Source of the DNA: Acidobacteriaceae bacterium
Lineage (GTDB): Bacteria > Acidobacteriota > Terriglobia > Terriglobales > Acidobacteriaceae
Assembly (NCBI GenBank): GCA_003140785.1
Contig: PLKY01000096.1
Span: 16,570 to 29,080 of the forward strand
Length of the DNA stretch: 12,511 nt
Direction: 5' to 3'
The position numbers and the translations under genes are program-made. Every line of letters begins with the position of its first letter. Position 1 is the stretch's first letter. This document shows, piece by piece, positions 1 through 7,076 of this stretch. The notes beneath the pieces were generated by a model that saw only the letters and a program-made list of their open reading frames with translations, searched no databases and was not told where the DNA came from.

Positions 1-2436
1 CTCGTCGCCGGGACCGACATGGCGAAACTCCGGCCTAGCCGGCGGATCGTCGAGGAAGCGCTCGTCTGGATTGACTTCGACGTTCTCGGGATGATCGACG
101 GCAACGAGGCGCAATTGGTCGATGTAATTCACTTCTTCCATCGGCTCGATGAAGCGCAGACTTAGCTTGCCATTCACTGCAGCGAGCCGGTCGCCGTCTA
201 CTTTGATCCATTCGCCGGGGTTCGGAATATTGCGACGCGTGGGAGTGAACCAGTGGCCCACAACGCCCGCGCCAATTACGTCCGTGATCATTCTGTATTT
301 GTGGCCATCCCATGCGAACAGGACCGGGCAAGAACTGCCACGGCGATCTGCCTCTTTCATGGCGATCACCTGCGTGTGCGGCAAATCGATCTCATCTTGG
401 AGGACGCCGGTGGGCCAGAGAATTCTGAGCAGATCGACATTCTCCGCTTTGCCCAGGCCGACCAGAATCTGTGGGGGCGCTTGCGTCTGGTAGCCGGAGG
501 CTCCGGCCAACTCCCACTTCTGCCACTGGCCATCGGCGAAGATCTCGACCTTTGCACCGATTGCCGTTTTGTTGTCGGCATAGCCGGTCAAGTCGATTCG
601 AACGAAGTGGTTCTTGTTCGCCCCTATGTTGCGGAGCAGCACGGGCGGCGCATTCAGTTGGGTCACAATCAGGTCCGGCGCACCGTCGCCATCGATGTCG
701 GCGGCGATGAGCCCGCGCGGCGCAGTCAGCTTGATCGCATCGAGGCCGAGCACATGGCTCACGTCTTCAAAGCTGCCATCACCACGATTGCGGAAGACGC
801 GTATTTGCGGGCCGGAGGCTGTCTCGACGATTGCTGCGAGGTCTACCCAGCCGTCGTTATCAATATCGATGGGGGTCACGCCCCATCCGCGCAGCGCGTC
901 ATGAAGGGGAAGATCGACACGCACGAAACGGCGGCCGGTATTGTCTGGGGTGGAAACATTGCGCCATAGCGTAAGGCCGGGCGCACCGGCATGGGTGACG
1001 GCGATATCCATCCAGCCATCTTTGTTGTAGTCGAGAACGGCGATTCCTTCGGTTGGCGGAAGCGTCTCGTCGTAGAGCGGCTGCGTGGGATATTTCCCTT
1101 CGCGCGGGTTCACGAACAGGACTGGTGCAGCGCCATCGCCCGTGACTGCGAGATCGACGGCGCGGTCGTTGTTGAAGTCAGTCAGAATAGCGGCGGCCGT
1201 TTTGCCTCGGCCGCCTAAGCCTGTTGCATCGGTCCATTCTGTGAAGGTCTTGTTGCCGTTGTTGCGCCACAGCACGTTGGGCGCGTCGCCGGACTTCAGC
1301 GGCTCGCCGGTGAGAAGCAGATCGAGATCGCCGTCGTGGTCATAGTCGACAAAAGTGATGCCGGTGGGATGATTGCGTGGCGCGAGGCCGGCCTCCGCCG
1401 TCACATCCTGAAACTTACCCTTCCCAAGATTGCGGAACAGCAGGATCTTGTCGTCGAATGCAACGGCGAGATCGTTCAGGGCGTCGGCGTCGTAATCGCC
1501 AACGGCGCAGGCTACGGCATGTCCCGAAGCGCTCAGGCCGGCGGCCGCAGCGTCCAGATCTTCGAAGCCGCCGTCGGCGCGGCGGTGCAGCACGCGGATC
1601 GCCTGCGGACCCGACTGCATCACGACGAGGTCCGTTTGGCCGGAGCCGGTCACGTCCAACATGCAGGCTCCGCCTGTTTCCGTGCTGGTGACCTCGTTCG
1701 CGATCATGGGTTGCGGCTCAAAGCGCACCGGAATCATCTCGTGTTCGAGGGCCTGGGGCTCCTCGACCGGAGTGACCGTCGAGTAGTGTCCCTGCTCGCC
1801 ATAGGCCAGTCCGATGGCAGCTGAGATCTTGGTGCTGGTGAGGTGTTGAAAGACCTTGAAGTGCTCCTTGGCTTCGGGTGTATGACCGGTGCGCTGGAGT
1901 GCGCGCGCCATTGCGAATTCAGAGGAAGCGTGCAGAGGCGTAATGGCGAGCGCCTGTTTGAGGATTTCGATTTCCTTGTCGAACTGCTTCAGTTCGCCAT
2001 AACAGACGCCCTCAAAATAGTATGAGTCTGCGTCTCTCGGATCGAACTTGACGGCTTGCCGAAAGCTGGCGAGCGCTGCGTCGATCTCGTTGTCTGCGTG
2101 CTGCGCAAGACCGAGGTTGTACCAGGCCTGGGGATTGCTCGGGTCGAGCGTGAGGGCTGCCTTGAATGCCTTCTTCGCGTCGTCGAGCTTTTGCAGCGTC
2201 ATCAGGGCGATGCCATCATTGATGGCTGCCTGCGCCAACTTCGGATTGCGCTTGAATGCGTCGGCGAAGCTTGTGGCTGCGCGGTCGGTGAACTGCTGGC
2301 CCATGAGGGCGACACCCTTGTTATTCAGGCGAATCGCCTGTGGGTCGAAGCGCGTTTCGGCTCCTGTGGCCGCGCCAGAAGCCGCCAGGAGCACCAACGC
2401 CCCAAGCGCACTTATTTGGGAATGTATATTCCGCAA
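1..2436 (-). CDS. Secreted TPR / FG-GAP (VCBS) / ASPIC-UnbV domain protein, 3' end beyond window
   Basis: I read this frame by reverse translation; it stays open from position 2436 to the window edge (812 codons visible). Residues 1-26 form a signal peptide: a short N-region, then the hydrophobic stretch ALGALVLLAASGAA. Residues about 28-200 are four to five TPR units (phrases such as NPQAWYNLGLAQ and FDPRDADSYYFEGVCYGEL). Seven Asp-rich loops of the DxDxDGxxD type start near residues 261 (degenerate), 314, 364, 420, 469, 524 and 580, a 49-56 residue period that fits a seven-bladed FG-GAP/VCBS propeller with calcium loops. Residues about 600-690 match the ASPIC/UnbV domain (RNIGANKNHF, then AIGAKVEIFADG and LRILWPTG). 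About 120 further residues follow (CPVLFAWDG, then YIDQLRLVAVDHP), so the protein does not end with UnbV. Family members are mostly uncharacterised extracellular or periplasmic proteins. It is likely a binding or scaffold protein; no catalytic residues are assigned. Confidence 0.9.
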   Translation of the reverse strand, partial: MRNIHSQISALGALVLLAASGAATGAETRFDPQAIRLNNKGVALMGQQFTDRAATSFADAFKRNPKLAQAAINDGIALMTLQKLDDAKKAFKAALTLDPSNPQAWYNLGLAQHADNEIDAALASFRQAVKFDPRDADSYYFEGVCYGELKQFDKEIEILKQALAITPLHASSEFAMARALQRTGHTPEAKEHFKVFQHLTSTKISAAIGLAYGEQGHYSTVTPVEEPQALEHEMIPVRFEPQPMIANEVTSTETGGACMLDVTGSGQTDLVVMQSGPQAIRVLHRRADGGFEDLDAAAAGLSASGHAVACAVGDYDADALNDLAVAFDDKILLFRNLGKGKFQDVTAEAGLAPRNHPTGITFVDYDHDGDLDLLLTGEPLKSGDAPNVLWRNNGNKTFTEWTDATGLGGRGKTAAAILTDFNNDRAVDLAVTGDGAAPVLFVNPREGKYPTQPLYDETLPPTEGIAVLDYNKDGWMDIAVTHAGAPGLTLWRNVSTPDNTGRRFVRVDLPLHDALRGWGVTPIDIDNDGWVDLAAIVETASGPQIRVFRNRGDGSFEDVSHVLGLDAIKLTAPRGLIAADIDGDGAPDLIVTQLNAPPVLLRNIGANKNHFVRIDLTGYADNKTAIGAKVEIFADGQWQKWELAGASGYQTQAPPQILVGLGKAENVDLLRILWPTGVLQDEIDLPHTQVIAMKEADRRGSSCPVLFAWDGHKYRMITDVIGAGVVGHWFTPTRRNIPNPGEWIKVDGDRLAAVNGKLSLRFIEPMEEVNYIDQLRLVAVDHPENVEVNPDERFLDDPPARPEFRHVGPGDE

Positions 2437-2447
2437 TATTTCTCTCC
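2434..2447 (-). promoter_or_regulatory. Ribosome binding site and TTG start of the UnbV protein
   Basis: On the minus strand GGAGAG (2447-2442) sits five bases before a TTG codon (2436-2434). The frame has a TGA about 14 codons further upstream and no ATG or GTG between. The TTG also places the hydrophobic signal-peptide core at the expected distance. An ATG slightly further upstream is in another frame. Confidence 0.65.
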
Positions 2448-2609
2448 GAGGCTCCGACGGGGTTGGGCTTTCGCAGCCTCATGGTTTACCGGAACCATCC
2501 AGTGTATGCGAGCTAGCGCGTGGCCCGCGTCGACTGATTGATGGAAGCCTAAGCTCGGGGATTGAGTTGCAGGCATAGGAGCGAGCAATCGCCAATTTAT
2601 ACTTCTCGT
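2437..2609. promoter_or_regulatory. Divergent intergenic region; -10-like TATACT at 2598-2603 on the plus strand
   Basis: This region separates the UnbV gene (leftward) from the sugar operon (rightward) and must hold promoters for both. On the plus strand TATACT (2598-2603) matches five of six bases of a sigma-70 -10 element, but no good -35 lies 16-18 bases upstream. Initiation about seven bases after it would fall on the GTG at 2610, so the operon mRNA may have almost no leader. AGGAG at 2577-2581 is too far from any in-frame ATG, GTG or TTG to be an obvious ribosome binding site. No convincing minus-strand promoter was found. Confidence 0.3.
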
Positions 2610-3713
2610 GTGATCCCTTCGCTGGATGCCATCGATTGGCAGATCTTTTTGGGGCGACCGCGTTTGCCGCAGCCCTCATCTCAAATGGTCGACGACCTTC
2701 AGCGAGAGCGCATCCTTGTTACAGGTGCGGGTGGTTCCATTGGGTCTGCGCTTGCGTTGCGATTGGCTGGAATCGCACAACGGCAGCTGGTTCTGCTGGA
2801 ATCTTCCGAGAGCGCTCTGTTCGCACTCCATTGCAAGCTGGCTGAGGCTACGCTTCCGCAGATTTCAAAATGTATTCTCGGCAGCGTCCTCGATAGGAAT
2901 TTTCTCGAGGAAGTTTTCGAGCATCACGCGCCGGACATCGTTTTTCATGCGGCCGCATTCAAGCATGTGCCGCTTCTGGAGGAGCATCCCCTTGCGGCGA
3001 TCGAAAACAATGTCTTCGGAACCCGGTCGCTTGTGTCGGCTGCGACGGTGCATCAAGCGCGCGTCGTTCTGCTTTCCACCGACAAGGCAGTTGAACCGGC
3101 ATCGATCCTGGGCGCGACCAAGCGGGTCGCCGAATGCATTGTCCTCGGAGCCGGTGGCACGGTGCTGCGGCTTGGCAACGTATTGGCGTCGAGCAACAGC
3201 GTGGTCGAATCGTTTGCGCGTCAGATTGCGGCCGGAAGTCAGCTCGCCGTCACGGATCCAGCGGCTCGACGCTACTTTCTCACCATCGAGGAAGCCGTGG
3301 ACTTGTTGATTGCTGCTTCCGCGGAAGCGAATCGGCCTCTGCTGCTTGCACCGGATCTGGGATCGCCGCAATACATCACAGATTTGGCGCGCTTCATGGC
3401 GCGCGTGCTTGCTCCGGGGCGGGAAGTTTCGATCGAATTCACCGAGCTTCGACCGGGGGACAAGGAACTGGAGAAGCTTTGGTCGCCGGACGAAACCGCG
3501 GTACCGGCAAGGGCACAGGGTCTGTTGTCGATCCATTCAAGCTTTATGACCGGAGCGGCGTTCGATCGCGAGCTCGATGCTTTAGAGTCCGCCGCGCGTG
3601 CCCGGGATCTGCCCGCGGCCATTGGCTGCCTGCGTTCGCTCGTTTCCGACTTCACTCCGAGCGCCGCTTTGCTGGCTCTTGCGCAGCGAAACGTGTCGCG
3701 AATGGCCCCATGA
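2610..3713 (+). CDS. Soluble FlaA1/CapD-type nucleotide-sugar 4,6-dehydratase/epimerase (short SDR, legB-like)
   Basis: This is an extended short-chain dehydrogenase acting on a UDP- or other NDP-N-acetylhexosamine, probably as a 4,6-dehydratase opening the pathway of the next two genes. Numbering from GTG 2610 (367 aa), the NAD(P) loop TGAGGSIG is at 38-45, HAAAFKHVPLLEEHP at 113-127, STDKAV at 156-161, the active-site Lys K171 in LGATKRVAE, GNVLASSNSV at 190-199 and RPGDKELEKLW at 281-291, all in the order of the FlaA1/CapD/WbpM family. It lacks the N-terminal membrane domain of the long forms. The usual Tyr or Met four residues before the Lys is Leu (L167). Start choice is uncertain: the family's LGRP linker (residues 14-17) argues against the later ATG at 2685, while a TTG at 2562 would add 16 residues. 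It overlaps the next gene by four bases. The exact product (dehydratase or epimerase) cannot be fixed from sequence. Confidence 0.88.
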   Translation: MIPSLDAIDWQIFLGRPRLPQPSSQMVDDLQRERILVTGAGGSIGSALALRLAGIAQRQLVLLESSESALFALHCKLAEATLPQISKCILGSVLDRNFLEEVFEHHAPDIVFHAAAFKHVPLLEEHPLAAIENNVFGTRSLVSAATVHQARVVLLSTDKAVEPASILGATKRVAECIVLGAGGTVLRLGNVLASSNSVVESFARQIAAGSQLAVTDPAARRYFLTIEEAVDLLIAASAEANRPLLLAPDLGSPQYITDLARFMARVLAPGREVSIEFTELRPGDKELEKLWSPDETAVPARAQGLLSIHSSFMTGAAFDRELDALESAARARDLPAAIGCLRSLVSDFTPSAALLALAQRNVSRMAP

Positions 3714-4894
3714 GCGAATCGACGAAGCGCAGACGCATCGGTGTGGTCACCACCTCGCGCGCCGACTATAGCCATCTCTATTGGCCGCTGCGCGAGCTTC
3801 AGGCGCATCCAGAGATTGAGCTGGCCGTTTTTGCGCTTGGGCCGCACCTCTCTCCGGCATTCGGGACGACGGTCCACGAGATCGAGCGCGACGGCTTTCC
3901 CATTCAGGCGCGGATCGAATGTCTCCTCAGTTCCGACACCGACACTGGCATGGCGAAGACGATCGGTCTCGCGATTCTGAGCCTGGCGGACGCGCTGACT
4001 GCGTGGCGGCCGGATCTCTTGTTGCTGATCGCCGACCGCTACGAAATGCTGGCTCCAGCTGCAACGGCTTTAGCGCTGCGCATACCGATAGCTCATATTG
4101 AAGGCGGCGAAGTGAGCCAGGGCGCCATCGACGACCAGGTACGCAATGCCCTCACGAAGATGGCCCACGTGCATTTCACATCCACTGAGACAGCACGAAG
4201 GCGCGTTATTGGCATGGGAGAAGAGCCGTGGCGCGTTCATCGCGCCGGTGCGCCTTCGCTCGATCATCTGAGCCGGTCGAAACTGCTCGATCGCACGTCA
4301 CTTGAGGAACGCCTCGGCGTGCAACTCACTTCACCCTCGCTGATCGCGGCCTGGCACCCGGTTACGATTCTGCGCGATACCAATGCGGAAGCCGATGCCC
4401 TGTTTGCCGCGCTTGCTCAAAATCGAGGACAGATCCTGTTCGTCTATCCCAACGCGGATGCTGGGAGCCATGCACTGATTGAGCGCACGCGCGCATTGGC
4501 TGAGACGCGCGCGGACACCCACATCTTCGTCAACCTGGATGCTGTGACTTATTGGAGCCTGCTTGGCCAGGTGGATTGCATGGTCGGCAACTCATCGAGC
4601 GGCATCATGGAAGCGGCTTCGTTCGCGCTTCCGGTGGTGAATGTGGGCATGCGCCAGCAGGGGCGTGAGCGCGCTGCCAACATTATTGATGCGCCAGCCG
4701 ACACGAGCGAGATTTGCGCAGCTTTGGCTCAGGCACTCGACCCTGCATTTCGCGCGGGGCTGCTTGAGATGGCTAATCCTTACGGGGACGGCACTGCTGC
4801 TGTCAGGATTGCCAATGTGCTTGCAACTGTCCCACTCGAGGGCTTGTTGATCAAGGCACCCGCTCCGATTCCCAGCAGTGCGGAGTTCGCATGA
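3710..4894 (+). CDS. neuC: Hydrolysing UDP-N-acetylglucosamine 2-epimerase family (NeuC/LegG-like)
   Basis: A 394-aa cytoplasmic enzyme of the NeuC/WecB GT-B-like fold. NeuC and LegG members release free N-acetylmannosamine or its 2,4-diamino-6-deoxy analogue from an NDP-sugar, the substrate for a sialic- or legionaminic-acid synthase. Family motifs in order: TTSRADY (14-20), LSSDTDTGMAKTIGL (73-87), ADRYEMLAPAA (109-119), HIEGGEVSQGAIDDQVR (129-145), TKMAHVHFTSTE (149-160), VGNSSSGIMEAASF (292-305) and NPYGDG (356-361). The frame stays open far upstream, but the family begins right at RRRIGVVTTSRADY, and the ATG at 3710 overlaps the previous stop as ATGA, pointing to translational coupling. 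The preceding dehydratase and following aminotransferase suggest a 6-deoxy amino sugar substrate (LegG-like) rather than plain UDP-GlcNAc; that is inference. WecB (non-hydrolysing) is less likely given the GAIDD and NSSSGIMEA signatures. Confidence 0.92.
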   Translation: MSESTKRRRIGVVTTSRADYSHLYWPLRELQAHPEIELAVFALGPHLSPAFGTTVHEIERDGFPIQARIECLLSSDTDTGMAKTIGLAILSLADALTAWRPDLLLLIADRYEMLAPAATALALRIPIAHIEGGEVSQGAIDDQVRNALTKMAHVHFTSTETARRRVIGMGEEPWRVHRAGAPSLDHLSRSKLLDRTSLEERLGVQLTSPSLIAAWHPVTILRDTNAEADALFAALAQNRGQILFVYPNADAGSHALIERTRALAETRADTHIFVNLDAVTYWSLLGQVDCMVGNSSSGIMEAASFALPVVNVGMRQQGRERAANIIDAPADTSEICAALAQALDPAFRAGLLEMANPYGDGTAAVRIANVLATVPLEGLLIKAPAPIPSSAEFA

Positions 4895-6078
4895 CGATTC
4901 GCATTCCGCTTTCCGCACCTGACATTACAGACGCTGAGATCGACGCAGTGACGGCGGTGCTGCGCACGAGCCGGTTGAGCCTGGGCCCGGAACTCGAGGC
5001 CTTCGAGCGGGCCGTTGCCGCTTATCACTCGATTCCCGACGCGGTGGCTGTCAGTTCAGGTACCGCCGGACTGCATCTGGCCCTGCTAGCTCTGGGCGTC
5101 GGCGAGGGACAGGAAGTCATCGTGCCGTCGTTTGCATTCGTAGCCGTAGCGAACGCCGTGCTTCAGGTCCGCGCGACGCCGGTGTTTGTGGACATTGACC
5201 CTGTGACTCTCAATCTTGATCCTGCGCTCGTGGAAGAGGCGATTACTCCTCGGGCGCGCGCGATTCTGGTGGTGCACACGTTCGGCGTTCCCGCAGAGAT
5301 GGATCGGCTTCAGGAAATCGCTCGGCGTCACAATCTGGTGCTCATCGAGGACGCTTGCGAGGCGATTGGAGCCGAATACGATTCGCGCAAAGCAGGCAGC
5401 TTCGGAGACCTGGCGGTGCTTGGCTTTTATCCCAACAAGCAAATTACGACTGGGGAAGGCGGCTGTGTGCTGGTGCGCAATGGGGAGTTGGCTGATCGGC
5501 TGCGTAGCCTACGCAATCAGGGCCGGCTCTCAAAGCGCAAGGACGCCGCGCAAGAGATGGAGCGCGATCCGGCGGCACGCTGGTTTGAACACGAGGAGAT
5601 TGGGTACAACTATCGTCTCTCTGAGCTGGCGGCGGCGCTGGGCCGCGTGCAGCTTGACAGGGTCGACGAGATTCTCGCGATGCGCCGAGCCGCTGCCGAG
5701 CGCTATCAATCGCTCCTTGAAACAATTTCCGATCTGGAACTCCCGCCCATCGCGCTGCCGCGGCGTTCCGTTAGCTGGTTCGTTTATGTCGTTCGCCTCA
5801 CGGCGCGCGGGCCGGGCTCCCCAATCGACAGCGGATTCCGGGATCGAGTGCAGGTTCAGCTCGCGAGGCGCGGTGTTGCTACTGGCCGGTATTTCGCCCC
5901 CATTCACCAGCAACCCGCGTGGTACGGTCGCCCGAGCTCCGTGGCCGCCAAGGTTCCGATTACCGAGACGATCGCTCAGCGCACATTGGCTCTACCATTC
6001 TTCAACCGGATTACGCTGGCTCAGCAGGAAGAGGTAGTCGCCACACTTAGTTTGACAATGCAAGAATGTAAACGTTAA
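4891..6078 (+). CDS. DegT/DnrJ/EryC1/StrS-family PLP sugar aminotransferase
   Basis: A 395-aa PLP enzyme that would transfer an amino group, typically from glutamate, to a keto-sugar nucleotide made by the first gene of the operon. The N-terminal IPLSAPDITDAEIDAV is typical of the family. SSGTAGLHLAL (55-65) forms the phosphate-binding region, VPSFAFVAVANAV (78-90) follows, D154 in LIEDACEAIGA is the PLP pyridine-nitrogen aspartate, and K183 in FYPNKQITTGEGG is the Schiff-base lysine. NYRLSELAAALGRVQL near residue 240 is the usual DegT signature. The ATG overlaps the upstream stop (ATGA), with GGAG (4882-4885) five bases before it. Length is normal for the family. It resembles LegC, ArnB and WecE-type enzymes; the substrate cannot be read from sequence. 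It is the last gene of the operon, and no acetyltransferase or NeuB-type synthase follows. Confidence 0.92.
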   Translation: MTIRIPLSAPDITDAEIDAVTAVLRTSRLSLGPELEAFERAVAAYHSIPDAVAVSSGTAGLHLALLALGVGEGQEVIVPSFAFVAVANAVLQVRATPVFVDIDPVTLNLDPALVEEAITPRARAILVVHTFGVPAEMDRLQEIARRHNLVLIEDACEAIGAEYDSRKAGSFGDLAVLGFYPNKQITTGEGGCVLVRNGELADRLRSLRNQGRLSKRKDAAQEMERDPAARWFEHEEIGYNYRLSELAAALGRVQLDRVDEILAMRRAAAERYQSLLETISDLELPPIALPRRSVSWFVYVVRLTARGPGSPIDSGFRDRVQVQLARRGVATGRYFAPIHQQPAWYGRPSSVAAKVPITETIAQRTLALPFFNRITLAQQEEVVATLSLTMQECKR

Positions 6079-6212
6079 TAACTATCGTCTTTCCAAACCT
6101 TGGGACAAGTTATATACGGCACCTTCCTAAACGCTGGCTGACCTACCGAGTTTTTAGCAATTTCGGCAAACTAATTTTGGGCGCGTTGCATCTCAAGCCA
6201 GGTACATCAATT

Positions 6213-6228
6213 TTATCGGAATTATCGG
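6213..6228 (+). repeat. Tandem TTATCGG direct repeat upstream of a TTGACA hexamer
   Basis: TTATCGG occurs at 6213-6219 and again at 6222-6228, a nine-base period. Nine bases later comes TTGACA (6237-6242), a perfect -35 hexamer. Seventeen bases beyond it, CACGAT (6260-6265) is only a weak -10 (three of six). This could be an activator site and promoter for the small gene at 6398, but it may be chance. Confidence 0.25.
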
Positions 6229-6317
6229 GATGATCCTTGACAGGGGACGAAAAGCGGCGCACGATCAAGCTAAGTCGGTATTTCGGTTTTGAGAGTTTCG
6301 AAACAGGAAATGCTGCA

Positions 6318-6336
6318 GCGGAATGCAAGGTTCCGC
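6318..6336 (+). promoter_or_regulatory. Short hairpin in the presumed leader of the small orphan gene
   Basis: GCGGAA (6318-6323) and TTCCGC (6331-6336) are perfectly complementary around a seven-base loop. An alternative pairing is AATGC (6322-6326) with GCATT (6335-6339). It lies about 60 bases before the start at 6398. No T-run follows, so it is not a classic terminator. Confidence 0.3.
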
Positions 6337-6397
6337 ATTGGCTTTAGGCTACCCGGGTCCATAAACTCACAATCATCCGCCGTTGAGAGCAGGCTAC

Positions 6398-6739
6398 ATG
6401 GTAGTCAAAACACAAAGCAAAGGCCGCGGAGTTACCGGATTGAACGTAGGCAGCAGCAACGTTCAGCGGTACTTTCCGCGAGGTGTTTCCTTCGTTGAGT
6501 TGCAGCTGGATCATCTGCAGATCCAATGCGATCTGTCGCCCACTTTCTGGCAAGATCAGCCTGAGATCTTCGATCCCCGCCTTTGCGCATGGCTTGAATC
6601 GAAGAAACTAAATACAAACCCCGGCCGGGATCCGATTCCCCTGGCGTTGATTCCTTCGGGCAAAAACTCGTTTCGGCTTCGACTCGTCCCGCCCAATACT
6701 CAACCCAAAGGAAAGCTACATCCACAACCGGCGGCATAG
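6398..6739 (+). CDS. Small orphan protein (113 aa), function unknown
   Basis: I do not assign a function. The ATG at 6398 (MVVKTQSKG) is preferred over a TTG at 6383; GAGAG and CAGG lie shortly upstream but spacing is not ideal. The translation has the character of a real globular protein: VSFVELQLDHLQIQCDLSPTF near residues 35-55, then FWQDQPEIFDPRLCAWLE, then PIPLALIPSGKNSFRL, with acidic, aromatic and hydrophobic residues alternating as in beta-rich folds. The codons are ordinary for the window. There is no signal peptide, membrane segment or known motif; two cysteines (in IQC and RLC) could bind metal or be chance. The N-terminal 20 residues and the Pro/Lys-rich tail (PNTQPKGKLHPQP) look disordered. 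From memory, similar 'hypothetical' proteins with an FWxxxPEIxDPRLxxWLE phrase occur in Acidobacteriota; a search is needed to confirm that. It stands alone between the sugar operon and dapD. Confidence 0.62.
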   Translation: MVVKTQSKGRGVTGLNVGSSNVQRYFPRGVSFVELQLDHLQIQCDLSPTFWQDQPEIFDPRLCAWLESKKLNTNPGRDPIPLALIPSGKNSFRLRLVPPNTQPKGKLHPQPAA

Positions 6740-7076
6740 AATCTCCGTCGTCTAGCAGATATGCGAGATTGGATACTGCGCGAACCGCAAGAAGGTTTGC
6801 GAAGTTACAGACCGAACTATCCTCCTTGCGACAATCTCCTGGTAAACGATTACTGCGTTGCTATCTGAGGACGGACTGAGTTCGTGCTTCGGCAGCATCC
6901 TATCTCCTGCGATAACTAAATCGACTTACTGAGTTAGAAGGGGTGCGCCGCTCGCACTTTGGAGCCAACGAAGGCTGCGCGCATGGGACGCCATCCGTTT
7001 CGCGTCCCCGCCAGGGGCGGCATACAACTGGCCCAAAGCCTGATCTGGCGGACCCAGTTGATAAACTCAGGATGAA
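6740..7076. other. Intergenic region before dapD
   Basis: About 340 bases with no convincing gene. A 35-codon frame (6761-6868, start MRDWILREPQEG) lacks a ribosome binding site and is not called. The 3' part (6941-7020) has three consecutive hairpins. AGGA just before the ATG at 7077 is the likely dapD ribosome binding site. No clear sigma-70 promoter was found. Confidence 0.45.
6941..7020 (+). promoter_or_regulatory. Cluster of three hairpins in the presumed dapD leader
   Basis: Hairpin 1: GTGCG (6943-6947) with CGCAC (6953-6957), five-base loop, extendable by two G-T pairs. Hairpin 2: GGGACGC (6985-6991) with GCGTCCC (7002-7008), ten-base loop. Hairpin 3: CCGCC (7008-7012) with GGCGG (7016-7020), three-base loop and adjoining hairpin 2. 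The ATG of dapD is 57 bases further on. It may be a structured 5' leader. It does not show the conserved core of the lysine (L-box) riboswitch, so a ligand is not proposed. Confidence 0.35.

Larger units (their letters stand above)
6079..6397. other. Intergenic region after the sugar operon, no gene seen
   Basis: About 320 bases, visibly richer in A+T than the flanking genes. No T-run terminator is obvious after the aminotransferase stop. It holds a direct heptamer repeat (6213-6228), a TTGACA hexamer (6237-6242), a 10-bp palindrome GTTTCGAAAC (6295-6304) and a six-pair hairpin (6318-6336). Short minus-strand reading frames here have no recognisable protein character. Confidence 0.5.

Noticed and set aside
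253..2025. Several long plus-strand open frames over the UnbV gene
   Set aside because: They are antisense shadows of a high-GC minus-strand gene with strong TPR, FG-GAP and UnbV signatures.
2562..2609. TTG 2562 as the start of the FlaA1/CapD-like gene
   Set aside because: It adds 16 residues (SCRHRSEQSPIYTSR) unlike the family, with GGGG too close to act as a ribosome binding site. Kept as an alternative only.
3134..3709. Long N-terminal extension of the NeuC-like frame
   Set aside because: It lies inside the preceding gene in another frame, its residues are low-complexity Arg/Ala/Gly/Ser, and the family begins exactly at the ATG at 3710.
6143..6328. 61-aa minus-strand frame in the gap after the sugar operon
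   Set aside because: It has no ribosome binding site and a basic, featureless composition, in a stretch holding repeats and hairpins.
6351..6358. ACCCGGGT palindrome as an operator
   Set aside because: Eight-base palindromes are common by chance in GC-rich DNA and nothing else supports it.
6432..6737. 101-aa minus-strand frame opposite the orphan gene
   Set aside because: The plus-strand translation looks far more protein-like; this one reads as a mirror frame with Arg-rich, Cys-cluster stretches.
6761..6868. 35-aa frame MRDWILREPQEG... downstream of the orphan gene
   Set aside because: It is very short, has no ribosome binding site, and I see no recognisable motif. It could be checked by conservation.
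6930..7076. Lysine riboswitch upstream of dapD
   Set aside because: The conserved L-box core sequences and long P1 architecture are absent; only simple hairpins are present.
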